Assembly: GCA_965240325.2 (NCBI GenBank)
Contig: OZ251236.1
Span: forward strand, 434,001 to 498,000
Direction of reading: 5' to 3'
Length of the DNA: 64,000 bases
Source: Rebecca billardiae RCC1528
Taxonomy: Eukaryota; Haptophyta
A program made the position numbers and the translations under genes. This document shows positions 27,001-28,592 of the stretch, piece by piece. The notes under the pieces are model-generated. The model was not told where the DNA came from, ran no database searches, and saw only the letters and a list, made by a program, of their open reading frames with translations. How positions within the stretch are numbered: the first letter of the stretch is position 1; every line of letters begins with the position of its first letter.

Positions 27001-28295
27001 GGTGGCGGCGACGGCGGCGGCAAGGGAGGCGGCATCGGCGGTGGGGGCGAGGGCGGAGGCGACGGCGGAGGCGACGGCGGCGGCGACGGTGGCGGTGATG
27101 GCGGAGGCGACGGCGGAGGCGACGGCGGCGGGCTGGGTGGCGGCGAGGGCGGCGGCACGGGAGGCAGCATCGGCGGTGGGGGCGATGGCGGAGGCGACGG
27201 CGGCGGCGATGGTGGCGGTGATGGCGGAGGCGACGGCGGAGGCGACGGCGGCGGGCTGGGTGGCGGCGAGGGCGGCGGCGAGGGAGGCGGCATCGGCGGT
27301 GGGGGCGACGGCGGGGGCGACGGCGGAGGCGACGGTGGCGGCGATGGTGGGGGCGACGGCGGGGGCGACGGCGGCGGGCTCGGCGGCGGTGGGGACGGCG
27401 GTGGGGATGGTGGCGGCGACGGCGGCGGGCTGGGTGGCGGGCTCGGCGGCGGCGACGGCGGCGGTGACGGCGGCGGACTCGGTGGCGGCGACGGCGGCGG
27501 CAAGGGAGGCGGCATCGGCGGTGGGGGCGACGGCGGAGGTGACGGCGGCGGCGATGGTGGCGGGCTCGGTGGCGGCGACGGCGGCGGTGACGGCGGCGGA
27601 CTCGGTGGCGGCGAGGGCGGCGGCGAGGGAGGCGGCATCGGCGGTGGGGGCGACGGCGGAGGCGACGGCGGCGGCGACGGTGGCGGTGATGGCGGAGGCG
27701 ACGGCGGAGGCGACGGCGGCGGGCTCGGCGGCGGTGGCGACGGCGGTGGGGATGGCGGCGGCGACGGCGGCGGCGACGGCGGCGGCGAGGGCGGCAGCGT
27801 TGGCGGTGGGGGTGATGGCGGCGGCGACGGCGGCGGCGGCGGCGACGGAGGCGGCGATGGCGGCGATGGCGGTGGCGAGGGCGGCGGGGGTGACGGTGGG
27901 GGCGACGGCGGCGGTGGGGATGGTGGCGGGTTTGGCGGGGGCAATGGCGGTGGCGTGGGAGGCGGCGGGCTGGGCGGCGGGCTGGGCGGCGGGCTGGGCG
28001 GCGGGCTGGGCGCCTCCTGCAAGCCGCGCCGAGGTGCGGCCGCTGTGGGCGCTGCGCGTCCAGGCCCATCGGCCGGCTCTGGGCGTGTGCGCGCTGCGCC
28101 CATACTCGCACCGGGCGCAAGGCCTGAGCTCGGCCCGCCATGGCCAGCCCATCCCACCGGAGCAGCTGTGGCGCGGGGCCGCTTGAGGTGCGCGGCGCTC
28201 TCAGCGCCGCGCGCCCAGGGCAATATCGAGCGTGCGTGCGGCGCGTGGACGAGGGTGCCGTGCAGCGCTATGACAAGCACGAGCGCCGCGTGCAT
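1..28295 (-). CDS. Giant Ser-Pro-Pro-Pro / GCTD-repeat / TIG / REJ / GPS / polycystin-1-like surface protein (3' end outside window)
   Basis: Starts at ATG 28295 (alternative ATG 28331) with signal peptide MHAALVLVIALHGTLVHA. Exon 1 (28295-1569) is 8,909 whole codons without a stop. Exon 2 (1423 to the left edge) follows a 145-bp GTGCGC...GCAG intron and stays open. Order: proline rod A (~28010-17160), 17 GCTD repeats (17156-15804), rod B (~15800-6520), at least four IPT/TIG-like domains (GsGF motifs, ~6480-4480), REJ/PKD-like domains (LDGSAS motifs, ~4480-1730), GPS (~1728-1580). After the intron comes a hydrophobic span ending in AFLVDRRQ, a second Ser-Pro-Pro patch, two further membrane spans and a Ser/Arg-rich tail. 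REJ-GPS-TM is the polycystin-1 layout, but I see no PLAT domain between the first two membrane spans. Other frames over the rods are also open; only this one carries the signal peptide, cysteine repeats and GPS. Probable role: membrane-tethered fibre or mechanosensor (inference). Confidence 0.85.
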   Translation of the reverse strand, partial: MHAALVLVIALHGTLVHAPHARSILPWARGAESAAHLKRPRATAAPVGWAGHGGPSSGLAPGASMGAARTRPEPADGPGRAAPTAAAPRRGLQEAPSPPPSPPPSPPPSPPPPTPPPLPPPNPPPSPPPPSPPPSPPPPSPPPSPPSPPPSPPPPPSPPPSPPPPTLPPSPPPSPPPSPPPSPPPSPPPPSPPPSPPPSPPPSPPPSPPPSPPPSPPPPMPPPSPPPSPPPSPPPSPPPSPPPSPPPSPPPSPPPSPPPPMPPPLPPPSPPPSPPPSPPPSPPPSPPPSPPPSPPPSPPPSPPPPSPPPSPPPSPPPSPPPSPPPSPPPSPPPPMPPPSPPPSPPPSPPPSPPPSPPPSPPPSPPPSPPPSPPPPMLPPVPPPSPPPSPPPSPPPSPPPSPPPSPPPSPPPSPPPSPPPPMPPPLPPPSPPPSPPPSPPPSPPPSPPPSPPPSPPPSPPPSPPPPSPPPSPPPSPPPLPPPSPPPSPQPSPPPSSPPSPPPSPPPPMPPPSPPPSPPPSPPPSPPPSPPPSPPPVSPAPPPSPPPNPPPSPPPSPPPSPPPPTPPPLPPPSPPPSPPPSPPPSPPPPSPPPSPPPSPPPPVPPPSPPPSPPPSSPPSPPPAAASPPPSPPPSPPPTPPPSPPPSPPPPSPPPSPPPSPPPTPPPSPPPSPPPSPPPSPPPSPPPSPPPPLPPPSPPPSPPPSPPPSPPPDSPSPPPSPPPSPPPSPPPSPPPSPPPPSPSPSPPPSPPPSLPPSPPPSPPPSPPPSPPPSPPPSPPPSPPPPSSPPSPPPSPPPSPPPSPPPSPPPSPPPPSPPPSPPPSPPPSPPPSPPPSAPPSPPPSPPPSPPPSPPPSPPPSPPPSPPPSPPPSPPPPSPPPSPPPNTPPSPPPSPPPSPPPSPPPPIPPPSPPPSPPPSPPPTAPQPPPSPPPSPLASPPPPSPSPPPPSPSPPPSPPSPPPSPPPSPPPSPPPSPPPSPPPSPPPPIPPPSPPPSPPPSPPPSPPPSRPPSPPPSPPPSPPPSPPPSPPPSPPPSPPPSPPPSPPPPSPPPSPPPNPPPSPPPSPPPSPPPSPPPPIPPPSPPPSPPPSPPPTAPQPPPSPPPSPLASPPPPSPSPPPPSPSPPPSPPSPPPSPPPSPPPSPPPSPPPSPPPSPPPPIPPPSPPPSPPPSPPPSPPPSRPPSPPPSPPPSPPPSPPPSPPPSPPPSPPPSPPPSPPPPSPPPSPPPNPPPSPPPWPPPSPPPSPPPPIPPPSPPPSPPPSPPPTAPQPPPSPPPSPLASPPPPSPSPPPPSPSPPPSPPSPPPSPPPSPPPSPPPSPPPSPPPSPPPPIPPPSPPPSPPPSPPPSPPPSRPPSPPPSPPPSPPPSPPPSPPPSPPPSPPPSPPPSPPPPSPPPSPPPNPPPSPPPSPPPSPPPSPPPPIPPPSPPPSPPPSPPPTAPQPPPSPPPSPLASPPPPSPSPPPPSPSPPPSPPSPPPSPPPSPPPSPPPSPPPSPPPSPPPPSLPPSPPPSPPPSPPPSPPPSAPPSPPPSPPPSRPPSPPPSPPPSPPPSPPPSPPPSPPPPSPPPSPPPSPPPSPPPSPPPSPPPSPPPPIPPPSPPPSPPPSPPPTAPQPPPSPPPSPLASPPPPSPSPPPPSPSPPPSPPSPPPSPPPSPPPSPPPSPPPSPPPSPPPPSLPPSPPPSPPPSPPPSPPPSRPPSPPPSPPPSPPPSPPPSPPPSPPLSPPPSPPPSPPPPSPPPSPPPDPPPSPPPSPPPSPPPSPPPPIPPPSPPPSPPPSPPPTAPQPPPSPPPSPLASPPPPSPSPPPPSPSPPPSPPSPPPSPPPSPPPSPPPSPPPSPPPSPPPPSLPPSPPPSPPPSPPPSPPPSAPPSPPPSPPPSPPPSPPPSPPPSPPPSPPPSPPPSLPPPSPPPSPPPSPPPSPPPTPPPSPPPSPPPPIPPPSPPPLPPPSPPPTAPQPPPSPPPSPLASPPPPSPSPPPPSPSPPPSPPSPPPSPPPSPPPSPPPSPPPSPPPSPPPPSLPPSPPPSPPPSPPPSPPPSRPPSPPPSPPPSPPPSPPPSPPPSPPPSPPPSPPPSPPPPSPPPSPPPNPPPSPPPSPPPSPPPSPPPPIPPPSPPPSPPPSPPPTAPQPPPSPPPSPLASPPPPSPSPPPPSPSPPPSPPSPPPSPPPSPPPSPPPSPPPSPPPSPPPPSPPPSPPPSPPPSPPPSPPPSAPPSPPPSPPPSPPPSPPPSPPPSPPPSPPPSPPPSPPPPSPPPSPPPNPPPSPPPSPPPSPPPSPPPPIPPPSPPPSPPPSPPPTAPQPPPSPPPSPLASPPPPSPSPPPPSPSPPPSPPSPPPSPPPSPPPSPPPSPPPSPPPSPPPPSPPPSPPPSPPPSPPPSPPPSAPPSPPPSPPPSPPPSPPPSPPPSPPPSPPPSPPPSPPPPSPPPSPPPSPPPSPPPTPPPSPPPSPPPPIPPPSPPPSPPPSPPPTAPQPPPSPPPSPLASPPPPSPSPPPPSPSPPPSPPSPPPSPPPSPPPSPPPSPPPSPPPSPPPPSPPPSPPPSPPPSPPPSPPPSAPPSPPPSPPPSPPPSPPPSPPPSPPPSPPPSPPPSPPPPSPPPSPPPSPPPSPPPTPPPSPPPSPPPPIPPPSPPPSPPPSPPPTAPQPPPSPPPSPLASPPPPSPSPPPPSPSPPPSPPSPPPSPPPSPPPSPPPSPPPSPPPSPPPPSPPPSPPPSPPPSPPPSPPPSAPPTPPPSPPPSRPPSPPPSPPPSPPPSPPPSPPPSPPPPSPPPSPPPSPPPSPPPSPPPSPPPSPPPPIPPPSPPPSPPPSPPPTAPQPPPSPPPSPLASPPPPSPSPPPPSPSPPPSPPSPPPSPPPSPPPSPPPSPPPSPPPSPPPPSPPPSPPPSPPPSPPPSPPPSAPPSPPPSPPPSPPPSPPPSPPPSPPPSPPPSPPPSPPPPSPPPSPPPSPPPSPPPTPPPSPPPSPPPPIPPPSPPPSPPPSPPPTAPQPPPSPPPSPLASPPPPSPSPPPPSPSPPPSPPSPPPSPPPSPPPWPPPSPPPSPPPSPPPPSPPPSPPPSPPPSPPPSPPPSAPPTPPPSPPPSRPPSPPPSPPPSPPPSPPPSPPPSPPPPSPPPSPPPSPPPSPPPTPPPSPPPSPPPPIPPPSPPPSPPPSPPPTAPQPPPSPPPSPLASPPPPSPSPPPPSPSPPPSPPSPPPSPPPSPPPSPPPSPPPSPPPSPPPSPPPPSLPPSPPPSPPPSPPPSPPPSAPPSPPPSPPPSPPPSPPPSPPPSPPPSPPPSPPPSPPPPSPPPSPPPSPPPSPPPTPPPSPPPSPPPPIPPPSPPPSPPPSPPPTAPQPPPSPPPSPLASPPPPSPSPPPPSPSPPPSPPSPPPSPPPSPPPSPPPSPPPSPPPSPPPPSPPPSPPPSPPPSPPPSPPPSAPPSPPPSPPPSPPPSPPPSPPPSPPPSPPPSPPPSPPPPSPPPSPPPNPPPSPPPSPPPSPPPSPPPPIPPPIPPPSPPPSPPPTTQQPPPSPPPSPPPSPPPPSPPPPPPPSPPPTPPPSPPPPSPPPPPPPSPPPSPPSPSPPPSPPPSPPPSPPPSPPPLRPPSPPPSRPPPSSPPSPPPAPPPSPPPSPPPSPPPPLPSPPPSPLPLPPPSPPPSPPPMAPTPPPNPPPSPPPSPPPSPPPPSPPPSPPPPSRPPPLPPPSPPPSPPPPLPPPSPPPPSPPPSPPPPSPPPSPPPPAPPPSPPPPNFGCTDPVSLSYDSLATVLDPAPGTCVYAVRGCTAPRASNYNSRADVDNGKCTFPVFGCMATGALNYNSTATRQSACVFPVLGCTDSTALNFRAAANVDDGSCIAAVSGCMATRATNYDSSANVDDGSCVYPVRGCTDSTALNYRSAATADDGGCIVPVGGCLLTDALNYDSVATHQTWFSCLMPVLGCTDSSAYNYREAATLDDGGCIAKPGRRRLLSARHGRRLAAGCTVPSAANYDSAADSDDGSCVFSVQGCTDSTAENYDSGADTDDGTCEYAGCTDSTASNFDSTADVLDVTCEYTDVDGCANSLAENYLSSATVDDGTCVLRGCTSSSAANYDSSATDDDGSCQQEELGCTDSAASNYVSAATADDGGCVHFGCTNATATNFDSTANTDDGSCVEPTLGCADTLASNYDSSVTDDDGSCRYPGCQDSTAKNFWSTANFPDGLCEYYSPPPSPPSPPPSPPPSPPPSPPPSPPPSPPPSPPPSPPPSPPPPVPPPSPPPSPPPSPPPSPPPGPPPSPPPSPPPSPPPSPPPGPPPSPPPNPPPSPPPPLPPPSPPPSPPPPSPPPSPPPSPPSPPPSPPPSPPPSPPPAPPPPPRTLPFPPPSPPSPPPSPPPSPPPSPPPSPPPSPPPSPPPSPPPSPPPSPPPSPPPSPPPSSPPSPPPSPPPSPPPSPPPSPPPSPPPSPPPSSPPSPPPSPPPSPPPSPPPSPPPSPPPSPPPPVPPPSPPPSPPPSPPPAPPPSPPPSPPPSPPPSPPPSPPPPSPPPSPPPAPPPSPPPSPPPSPPPSPPPPSPPPSPPPSPPPSPPPSPPPSPPPSPPPPASAPAPPPSPPPSPPPSPPPAPPPSPPPSPPPSPPPPSTPPSPPPSPPPPAPPPSPPPSPPPPSPPPSPPPSPPPPSPPPSPPPSPPPPSPPPSPPPSPPPPSPPPSPPPAPPPSPPPSPPPAPPPSPPPPSPPPSPPPSPPPPSPPPSPPPSPPPSPPPSPPPSPPPSPPPPSPPPSPPPSPPPPSPPPSPPPSPPPPSPPPSPPPSPPPSPPPSPPPRPPPPPRVQPFPPPSPPAPPPSPPPSPPPAPPPSPPPSPPPSPPPSPPPPWPPPSPPPSPPPPSPPPSPPPSPPPPSPPPSPPPSPPPPSPPPSPPPSPPPPSPPPSPPPAPPPSPPPSPPPSPPPSPPPPSPPPSPPPSPPPPSPPPSPPPSPPPPSPPPSPPPSPPPSPPPSPPPPSPPPIPPPSPPPSPPPPSPPPSPPPSPPPPSPPPSPPPSPPPPSPPPSPPPGPPPSPPPSPPPSPPPSPPPPSPPPSPPPSPPPPSPPPSPPPSPPPPSPPPSPPPSPPPPSPPPLPPPVPPPSPPPSPPPSPPPSPPPPTPPPSPPPSPPPPATGPLPPPSPPPSPPPNPPPSPPPPSPPPSPPPSPPPPSPPPSPPPSPPPPSPPPSPPPSPPPPSPPPSPPPSPPPPSPPPSPPPSPPPSLPPTPPPSPPPSPPPPSPPPSPPPSPPPPSPPPSPPPSPPPPLPPPSPPPSPPPPSPPPLPPPSPPPPSPPPSPPPSPPPPSPPPSPPPAPPPSPPPSPPPLPPPPPRMLPFPPPSPPAPPPSPPPSPPPSPPPSPPPSPPPSPPPSPPPPSPPPSPPPSPPPPSPPPSPPPSPPPPSPPPSPPPSPPPPSPPPSPPPSPPPRPPPRPPPSPPPSPPPPAPPPSPPPSPPPPSPPPSPPPSPPPPSPPPSPPPSPPPPSPPPSPPPSPPPPSPPPSPPPSPPPPSPPPAPPPSPPPPTPPPSPPPSPPPPATAPVPPPSPPPSPPPAPPPSPPPPSPPPSPPPSPPPPSPPPTPPPSPPPPSPPPRPPPSPPPPSPPPSPPPSPPPPSPPPSPPPSPPPSPPPSPPPSPPPSPPPPSPPPSPPPSPPPPSPPPSPPPSPPPPSPPPSPPPSPPPPSPPPSPPPSPPPPSPPPYPPPAPPPSPPPSPPPLPPPPPRMLPFPPPSPPAPPPSPPPSPPPSPPPSPPPSPPPSPPPSPPPPSPPPSPPPSPPPPSPPPSPPPSPPPPSPPPSPPPSPPPPSPPPSPPPSPPPRPPPRPPPSPPPSPPPPAPPPSPPPSPPPPSPPPSPPPSPPPPSPPPSPPPSPPPPSPPPSPPPSPPPPSPPPSPPPSPPPPSPPPAPPPSPPPPTPPPSPPPSPPPPATAPVPPPSPPPSPPPAPPPSPPPPSPPPSPPPSPPPPSPPPTPPPSPPPPSPPPRPPPSPPPPSPPPSPPPSPPPPSPPPSPPPSPPPSPPPSPPPSPPPSPPPPSPPPSPPPSPPPPSPPPSPPPSPPPPSPPPSPPPSPPPPSPPPSPPPSPPPPSPPPSPPPSPPPPSPPPSPPPAPPPSPPPSPPPLPPPPPRMLPFPPPSPPAPPPSPPPSPPPSPPPSPPPSPPPSPPPSPPPPSPPPSPPPSPPPPSPPPSPPPSPPPPSPPPSPPPSPPPPSPPPSPPPSPPPPSPPPSPPPSPPPPSPPPSPPPSPPPPSPPPSPPPSLPPSPPPRPPPSPPPSPPPPSPPPSPPPSPPPPSPPPSPPPSPPPPSPPPSPPPSPPPPSPPPSPPPSPPPPSPPPSPPPSPPPPSPPPSPPPAPPPSPPPSPPPLPPPPPRMLPFPPPSPPAPPPSPPPSPPPSPPPSPPPSPPPSPPPSPPPPSPPPSPPPSPPPPSPPPSPPPSPPPPSPPPSPPPSPPPPSPPPSPPPSPPPPSPPPAPPPSPPPPTPPPSPPPSPPPPATAPLPPPSPPPAPPPSPPPPSPPPSPPPSPPPPSPPPLPPPSPPPPSPPPSPPPSPPPPSPPPSPPPSPPPPSPPPLPPPSPPPPSPPPSPPPSPPPPSPPPLPPPSPPPPSPPPSPPPSPPPPSPPPSPPPTPPPSPPPSPPPLPPPPPRMLPFPPPSPPAPPPSPPPSPPPSPPPSPPPSPPPSPPPSPPPRPPPSPPPSPPPSPPPPSPPPSPPPSPPPPSPPPSPPPSPPPPSPPPSPPPSPPPPSPPPSPPPSPPPPSPPPSPPPSPPPSPPPSPPPSPPPSPPPPSPPPSPPPSPPPPSPPPSPPPSPPPPSPPPSPPPSPPPPSPPPSPPPSPPPPSPPPSPPPSPPPPSPPPSPPPSPPPPSPPPSPPPSPPPPTPPPSPPPSSPPPATAPLPPPSPPPSPPPARPPSPPPSPPPSPPPALPPSPPPSPPPSPPPLPPPSPPPSPPPRPPPSPPPSPPPSPPPSPPPSPPPSPPPSPPPSPPPSPPPSPPPSPPPRPPPSPPPSPPPSPPPSPPPSPPPSPPPSPPPSPPPSPPPSPPPSPPPSPPPSPPPSPPPSPPPSPPPSPPPSPPPSPPPSPPPSPPPSPPPSPPPSPPPSPPPSPPPSPPPSPPPSPPPSPPPSPPPSPPPSPPPSPPPSPPPSPPPSPPPSPPPSPPPSPPPSPPPSPPPSPPPSPPPSPPPSPPPSPPPSPPPSPPPSPPPSPPPSPPPSPPPSPPPSPPPSPPPSPPPSPPPSPPPSPPPSPPPSPPPSPPPSPPPSPPPSPPPSPPPSPPPRPPPFPPPSPPPSPPPTPPPSPPPSPPPLPPPPPRTEPFPPPAPPSPPLPALALISITSFAPLGAALGRPTNLTLNGTGFLPAAHHAAGMSCELAPRDVVADPVVGSVTAVTATSLVCEIAASAAPTVLSDDVRVRVLAPAGQEPASADAPAPLVFYDADAQRPAAVSPAGAPAGLESPPQLVRVRAPPELVAAEGGYVDYGGLRCEFGVFGTVEATLTGSADALLCSAPRVSPSALTAADGSGAQVAVEVSLNGQAYSTGGADGGAPFVFYSAVVEAAEPSGAPAGAPLPVTLSGSGFVDLGAGVASCTFNSTAAGGGGGAHVVRANVTGTGEAVCAALPASASVGAYSVSLALDGATPLEPLFDAPTFSLYNSSGLRVIAISPPGGPVAGGAVVTLVGAGFAAYGGDALCCVLLRRWPAGSAADDAAEAALDAGGAPCAAPATLLPPRASDGSTRARCTLPAASAVGALNGSAQAVANLSLAAFSASLELSLNAGAPRSLTRARLPFALYAPPAVTSVAPPSGLASGGDRVVVRGSGFTALAHTLARARDDGGAGAVGTGEDATDSPGLDPADVRAAAAAVLRVRLGDSSQPALSARAVNDTAIALTTAWGREGVAPVLVSLNGRQYSAADDAARGGTGASFDFIGIHAPEVISATFADDASDLRIVLDGQPTDRAGMIGLQPCAAALDDATVARIQGSFGTPPNCFWQDDSTLIAELNYLTDLRPGDTVALRPGAIGPAALPAGSCPGHELCSNSTAVIDEDAPCGEGGCPTPVAAISAVAELSLCAGETLRLDGSASSGGGIVPLTYSWRVDASRSDGAAALRAALLGQTSAVVSLSSALPTSGTMVFLLRVTSFLGATSAATRWTVTRGSGASPAVDVDGPFLRAARPDVATVLLARAALAECWPSALSGEVAFAWQIESAVRTSSGAALADPTAPLDALPAGSAAQPSLLLPAGALSAGASYTFAVRASMAALPSASAVARVRVAVSELAPRALIAGGDRTLSEASALRLDGSASVDADGDTAGLAAYAWAAARLNATSGAEIAASLGSLGATGGSSALLDVGAGALSGGATYRFTLTVTASTGASGAASVDVSVLSANVPTLSIEPLARAKYNPTWTLPSARVAIVGSVDAASALLQAQGLAAYNYAWRARAVSAAGALVDAGLDLSADLTDTTTGDAQPNLAFRSGALAAGTLYAFELTVRGGDAPATAEVRVQMNRPPFGGALVASPAAGVAAVTLFSLSAPGWADDPEDLPLRYTFGYEGGSGSREPLTEALAATSATAFLPSGARLATVAVADVHAGVAAGSAAVDVADAAAADLETLLARAEAAVALGDTDKAQQLLHALALVSAPDPAATAANRRALALNGSSGFLNGTAADCAPFNATVGARMVELAGLAIGASANTEPNRAQAARTLAAIVGAGVDVLAGQTQADVLTLLAVLLSGALAEGSDDATASGALGTLSTVLGANASAVGEALSRTIGERAALGASRLGLSFLAGGVTGEVSRDALGAHVQLRATRLTQAATENGTLGGPAGSGVALALPPGSLDAAAAAVSGGLSAGVDIVIYATLRNLYAPPGLGGPFANESTGLGDGVVETALVAVELADGASGSALGVSNLSTAARIALPPADPATPASAWTCVFWDEDELAWSTDGCEARTDAATGERACVCDHLTTFAGLRFAESPGVPEVRARAPRHAAPTPGQAGRRARANACAHARARAPSLRACARSPPARARAGVCGGGGGGVSRARSRRRRRRLGRRRRQPRRPPPLAHVLRRPRACAVPSSLSAAGVFGGPSAGAAGGGGGGEGGGDGAVAHAGGGARPAARARAEPVAPALAAALAAAARAGAAGTARCAARRRRPLARRRRRAELRAARRPLAAGAALGGGVRVRARARAAPHRVRPARLQPPRAAARAAVPLLPRRRPRLQSRGRARADGRDGGGGGDGRAVRGAGGVGAGRRADPRRGGPQRAHRVARPPLLPPRLGRLTAAPTLLRGPAGGGAAQYCVRPLRRRAGPLLVRRAGRVRAGRGAAERRRVRRRRALGRAPAQLWRRRQPAQLRGLGRRRRVALPARAVARGLARRGAGGAGARGGRGAGAARGIARRGGRRARRARGRDSGNAVHAAARARECRRAAAAARAAAAARAAAARAAAGGRRRGRAGRGAAAALHHGRARLRLLLRPRPHRSRLDRRHRPPRAPHKTVLCFAARV
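1424..1568 (-). other. Intron 1 of the giant gene (145 bp)
   Basis: The donor GTGCGC lies directly after a Glu codon at 1569-1571 and the acceptor CGCGCAG precedes a Glu codon at 1421-1423 (phase 0). The interior is a GC-alternating tract with GCGCATGC palindromes. Splicing moves the frame from the GPS exon into a hydrophobic, polycystin-like exon. Confidence 0.8.
1580..1728 (-). other. GPS autoproteolysis motif of the giant protein
   Basis: The frame reads CVFWDEDELAWS, then GCE, then CVCDHLTTFAGL. This matches the GPS pattern of paired Cys and Trp with a His-Leu-Thr cleavage tripeptide. In polycystin-1 and adhesion GPCRs cleavage occurs between Leu and Thr. All hallmark residues are present, so self-cleavage is predicted. 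Confidence 0.88.
4480..6480 (-). other. IPT/TIG-like ectodomains of the giant protein (at least four)
   Basis: Four stretches carry the IPT/TIG signature of Gly-Gly plus beta-strand plus G-(S/T/A)-G-F: TLNGTGF near 6440, TLSGSGF near 5780, TLVGAGF near 5470 and VVVRGSGF near 5060. Cysteines and a trailing V-x-L-N-G-x-x-Y/S motif recur between them. IPT/TIG folds are immunoglobulin-like domains of plexins, Met and polycystic-disease proteins. Confidence 0.65.
6520..15800 (-). repeat. Proline rod B: Ser-Pro-Pro-Pro array (~3,100 residues)
   Basis: Second Ser-Pro-rich coding array, between the GCTD module and the IPT/TIG domains. It differs from rod A. The membrane-proximal part (about 6700-7800) is nearly pure Ser-Pro3. 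The middle is a mosaic of longer units punctuated by a phrase containing Arg-Met-Leu-Pro near 8540, 9360, 10085, 11285 and 12450. There is no 513-bp periodicity. Confidence 0.88.
10100..12450 (-). repeat. ~1.16-kb segmental tandem duplication inside rod B
   Basis: Two adjacent blocks of about 1.16 kb match almost base for base. For example, the phrase around the unique Thr-Gly-Ala-Val-Ala (plus-strand reading) near 10670 recurs near 11830, and the phrase near 10505 recurs near 11665. The reading frame of the giant gene is maintained. This suggests recent unequal exchange. Confidence 0.7.
15804..17156 (-). other. Module of 17 tandem GCTD-type cysteine repeats in the giant protein
   Basis: In the giant gene's frame this block reads as 17 units of about 25 residues with consensus GCT-D/x-x-x-A-x-N-Y/F-D/x-x-A-x-x-D-D-G-S/T-C. 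Each has two cysteines, and most have an Asn-Tyr and a DDGSC end. One unit carries an insert of Arg/Leu residues near 16500. Similar GCTD...NYD...DDGSC units are familiar from secreted proteins of marine bacteria and algae, where their function is not established. The Asp-rich ends suggest calcium binding (inference). It is the only globular interruption between the two proline rods. Confidence 0.88.
17160..28010 (-). repeat. Proline rod A: Ser-Pro-Pro-Pro array (~3,600 residues)
   Basis: Coding array directly downstream of the signal peptide region of the giant gene, reading as Ser-Pro3, Ser-Pro2 and Ser-Pro4 units with sparse Thr, Leu, Asn, Ala and Gln. On the plus strand it appears as GGC/GGG runs. 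Such motifs are O-glycosylated, hydroxylated extensin/pherophorin-type substrates in green algae and plants, and they form stiff polyproline-II rods. Whether that processing occurs here is inference. Confidence 0.9.
17840..26000 (-). repeat. 513-bp higher-order tandem repeat (about 15 copies, 171 codons each) inside rod A
   Basis: A marker phrase encoding Thr-Ala-Pro-Gln plus Pro-Leu-Ala-Ser recurs near 18305, 18830, 19345, 19858, 20371, 20884, 21397, 21910, 22423, 22936, 23449, 23962, 24475, 24988 and 25501. The step is 513 bp except one of 525 bp. A diverged first unit sits near 17830 and a decaying tail lies beyond about 25900. 513 is a multiple of three, so copy-number change keeps the reading frame. 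Neighbouring copies differ by only a few substitutions. Confidence 0.9.
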
Positions 28296-28592
28296 CGGGG
28301 CGTACACGGGGCGGACGCGCTGCGCCCGCATCTGCGATAGTCGGCGCGCGACGAGGAGACGCGGCAGCTGCGCTGCTCCTTGCGGCTGACCGCTGTGTTC
28401 AGCGCCGTGGCGCAGTGGAGGCGCCGCTGGATTGTGATGGAGTTTGCGGCACCGGCGAGAATCAATCTCGGTCCTGCGGCGGACCCAGGTCAGGCGCAGA
28501 ACCGCCCGGACTTCGCCGCGGCAAACGGCCGCCCCGGCTGTGCTCAACATTTGCGGCTGCTGGCTTGAGCAGTGGCTTTATTTCCAGGTGCA
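28296..28592. other. Upstream region of the giant gene
   Basis: No gene recognised. It presumably holds the giant gene's 5' leader and promoter; no TATA-like or other defined element is evident. It is bounded upstream by a foldback element. Confidence 0.4.

Noticed and set aside
6389-28141. Minus-strand Arg/His/Ala-rich and Ala-Glu-Pro-rich open frames over the arrays
   Set aside because: Alternative frames of the same repeats. They are broken at 23153 and elsewhere and give meaningless sequence through the GCTD block.
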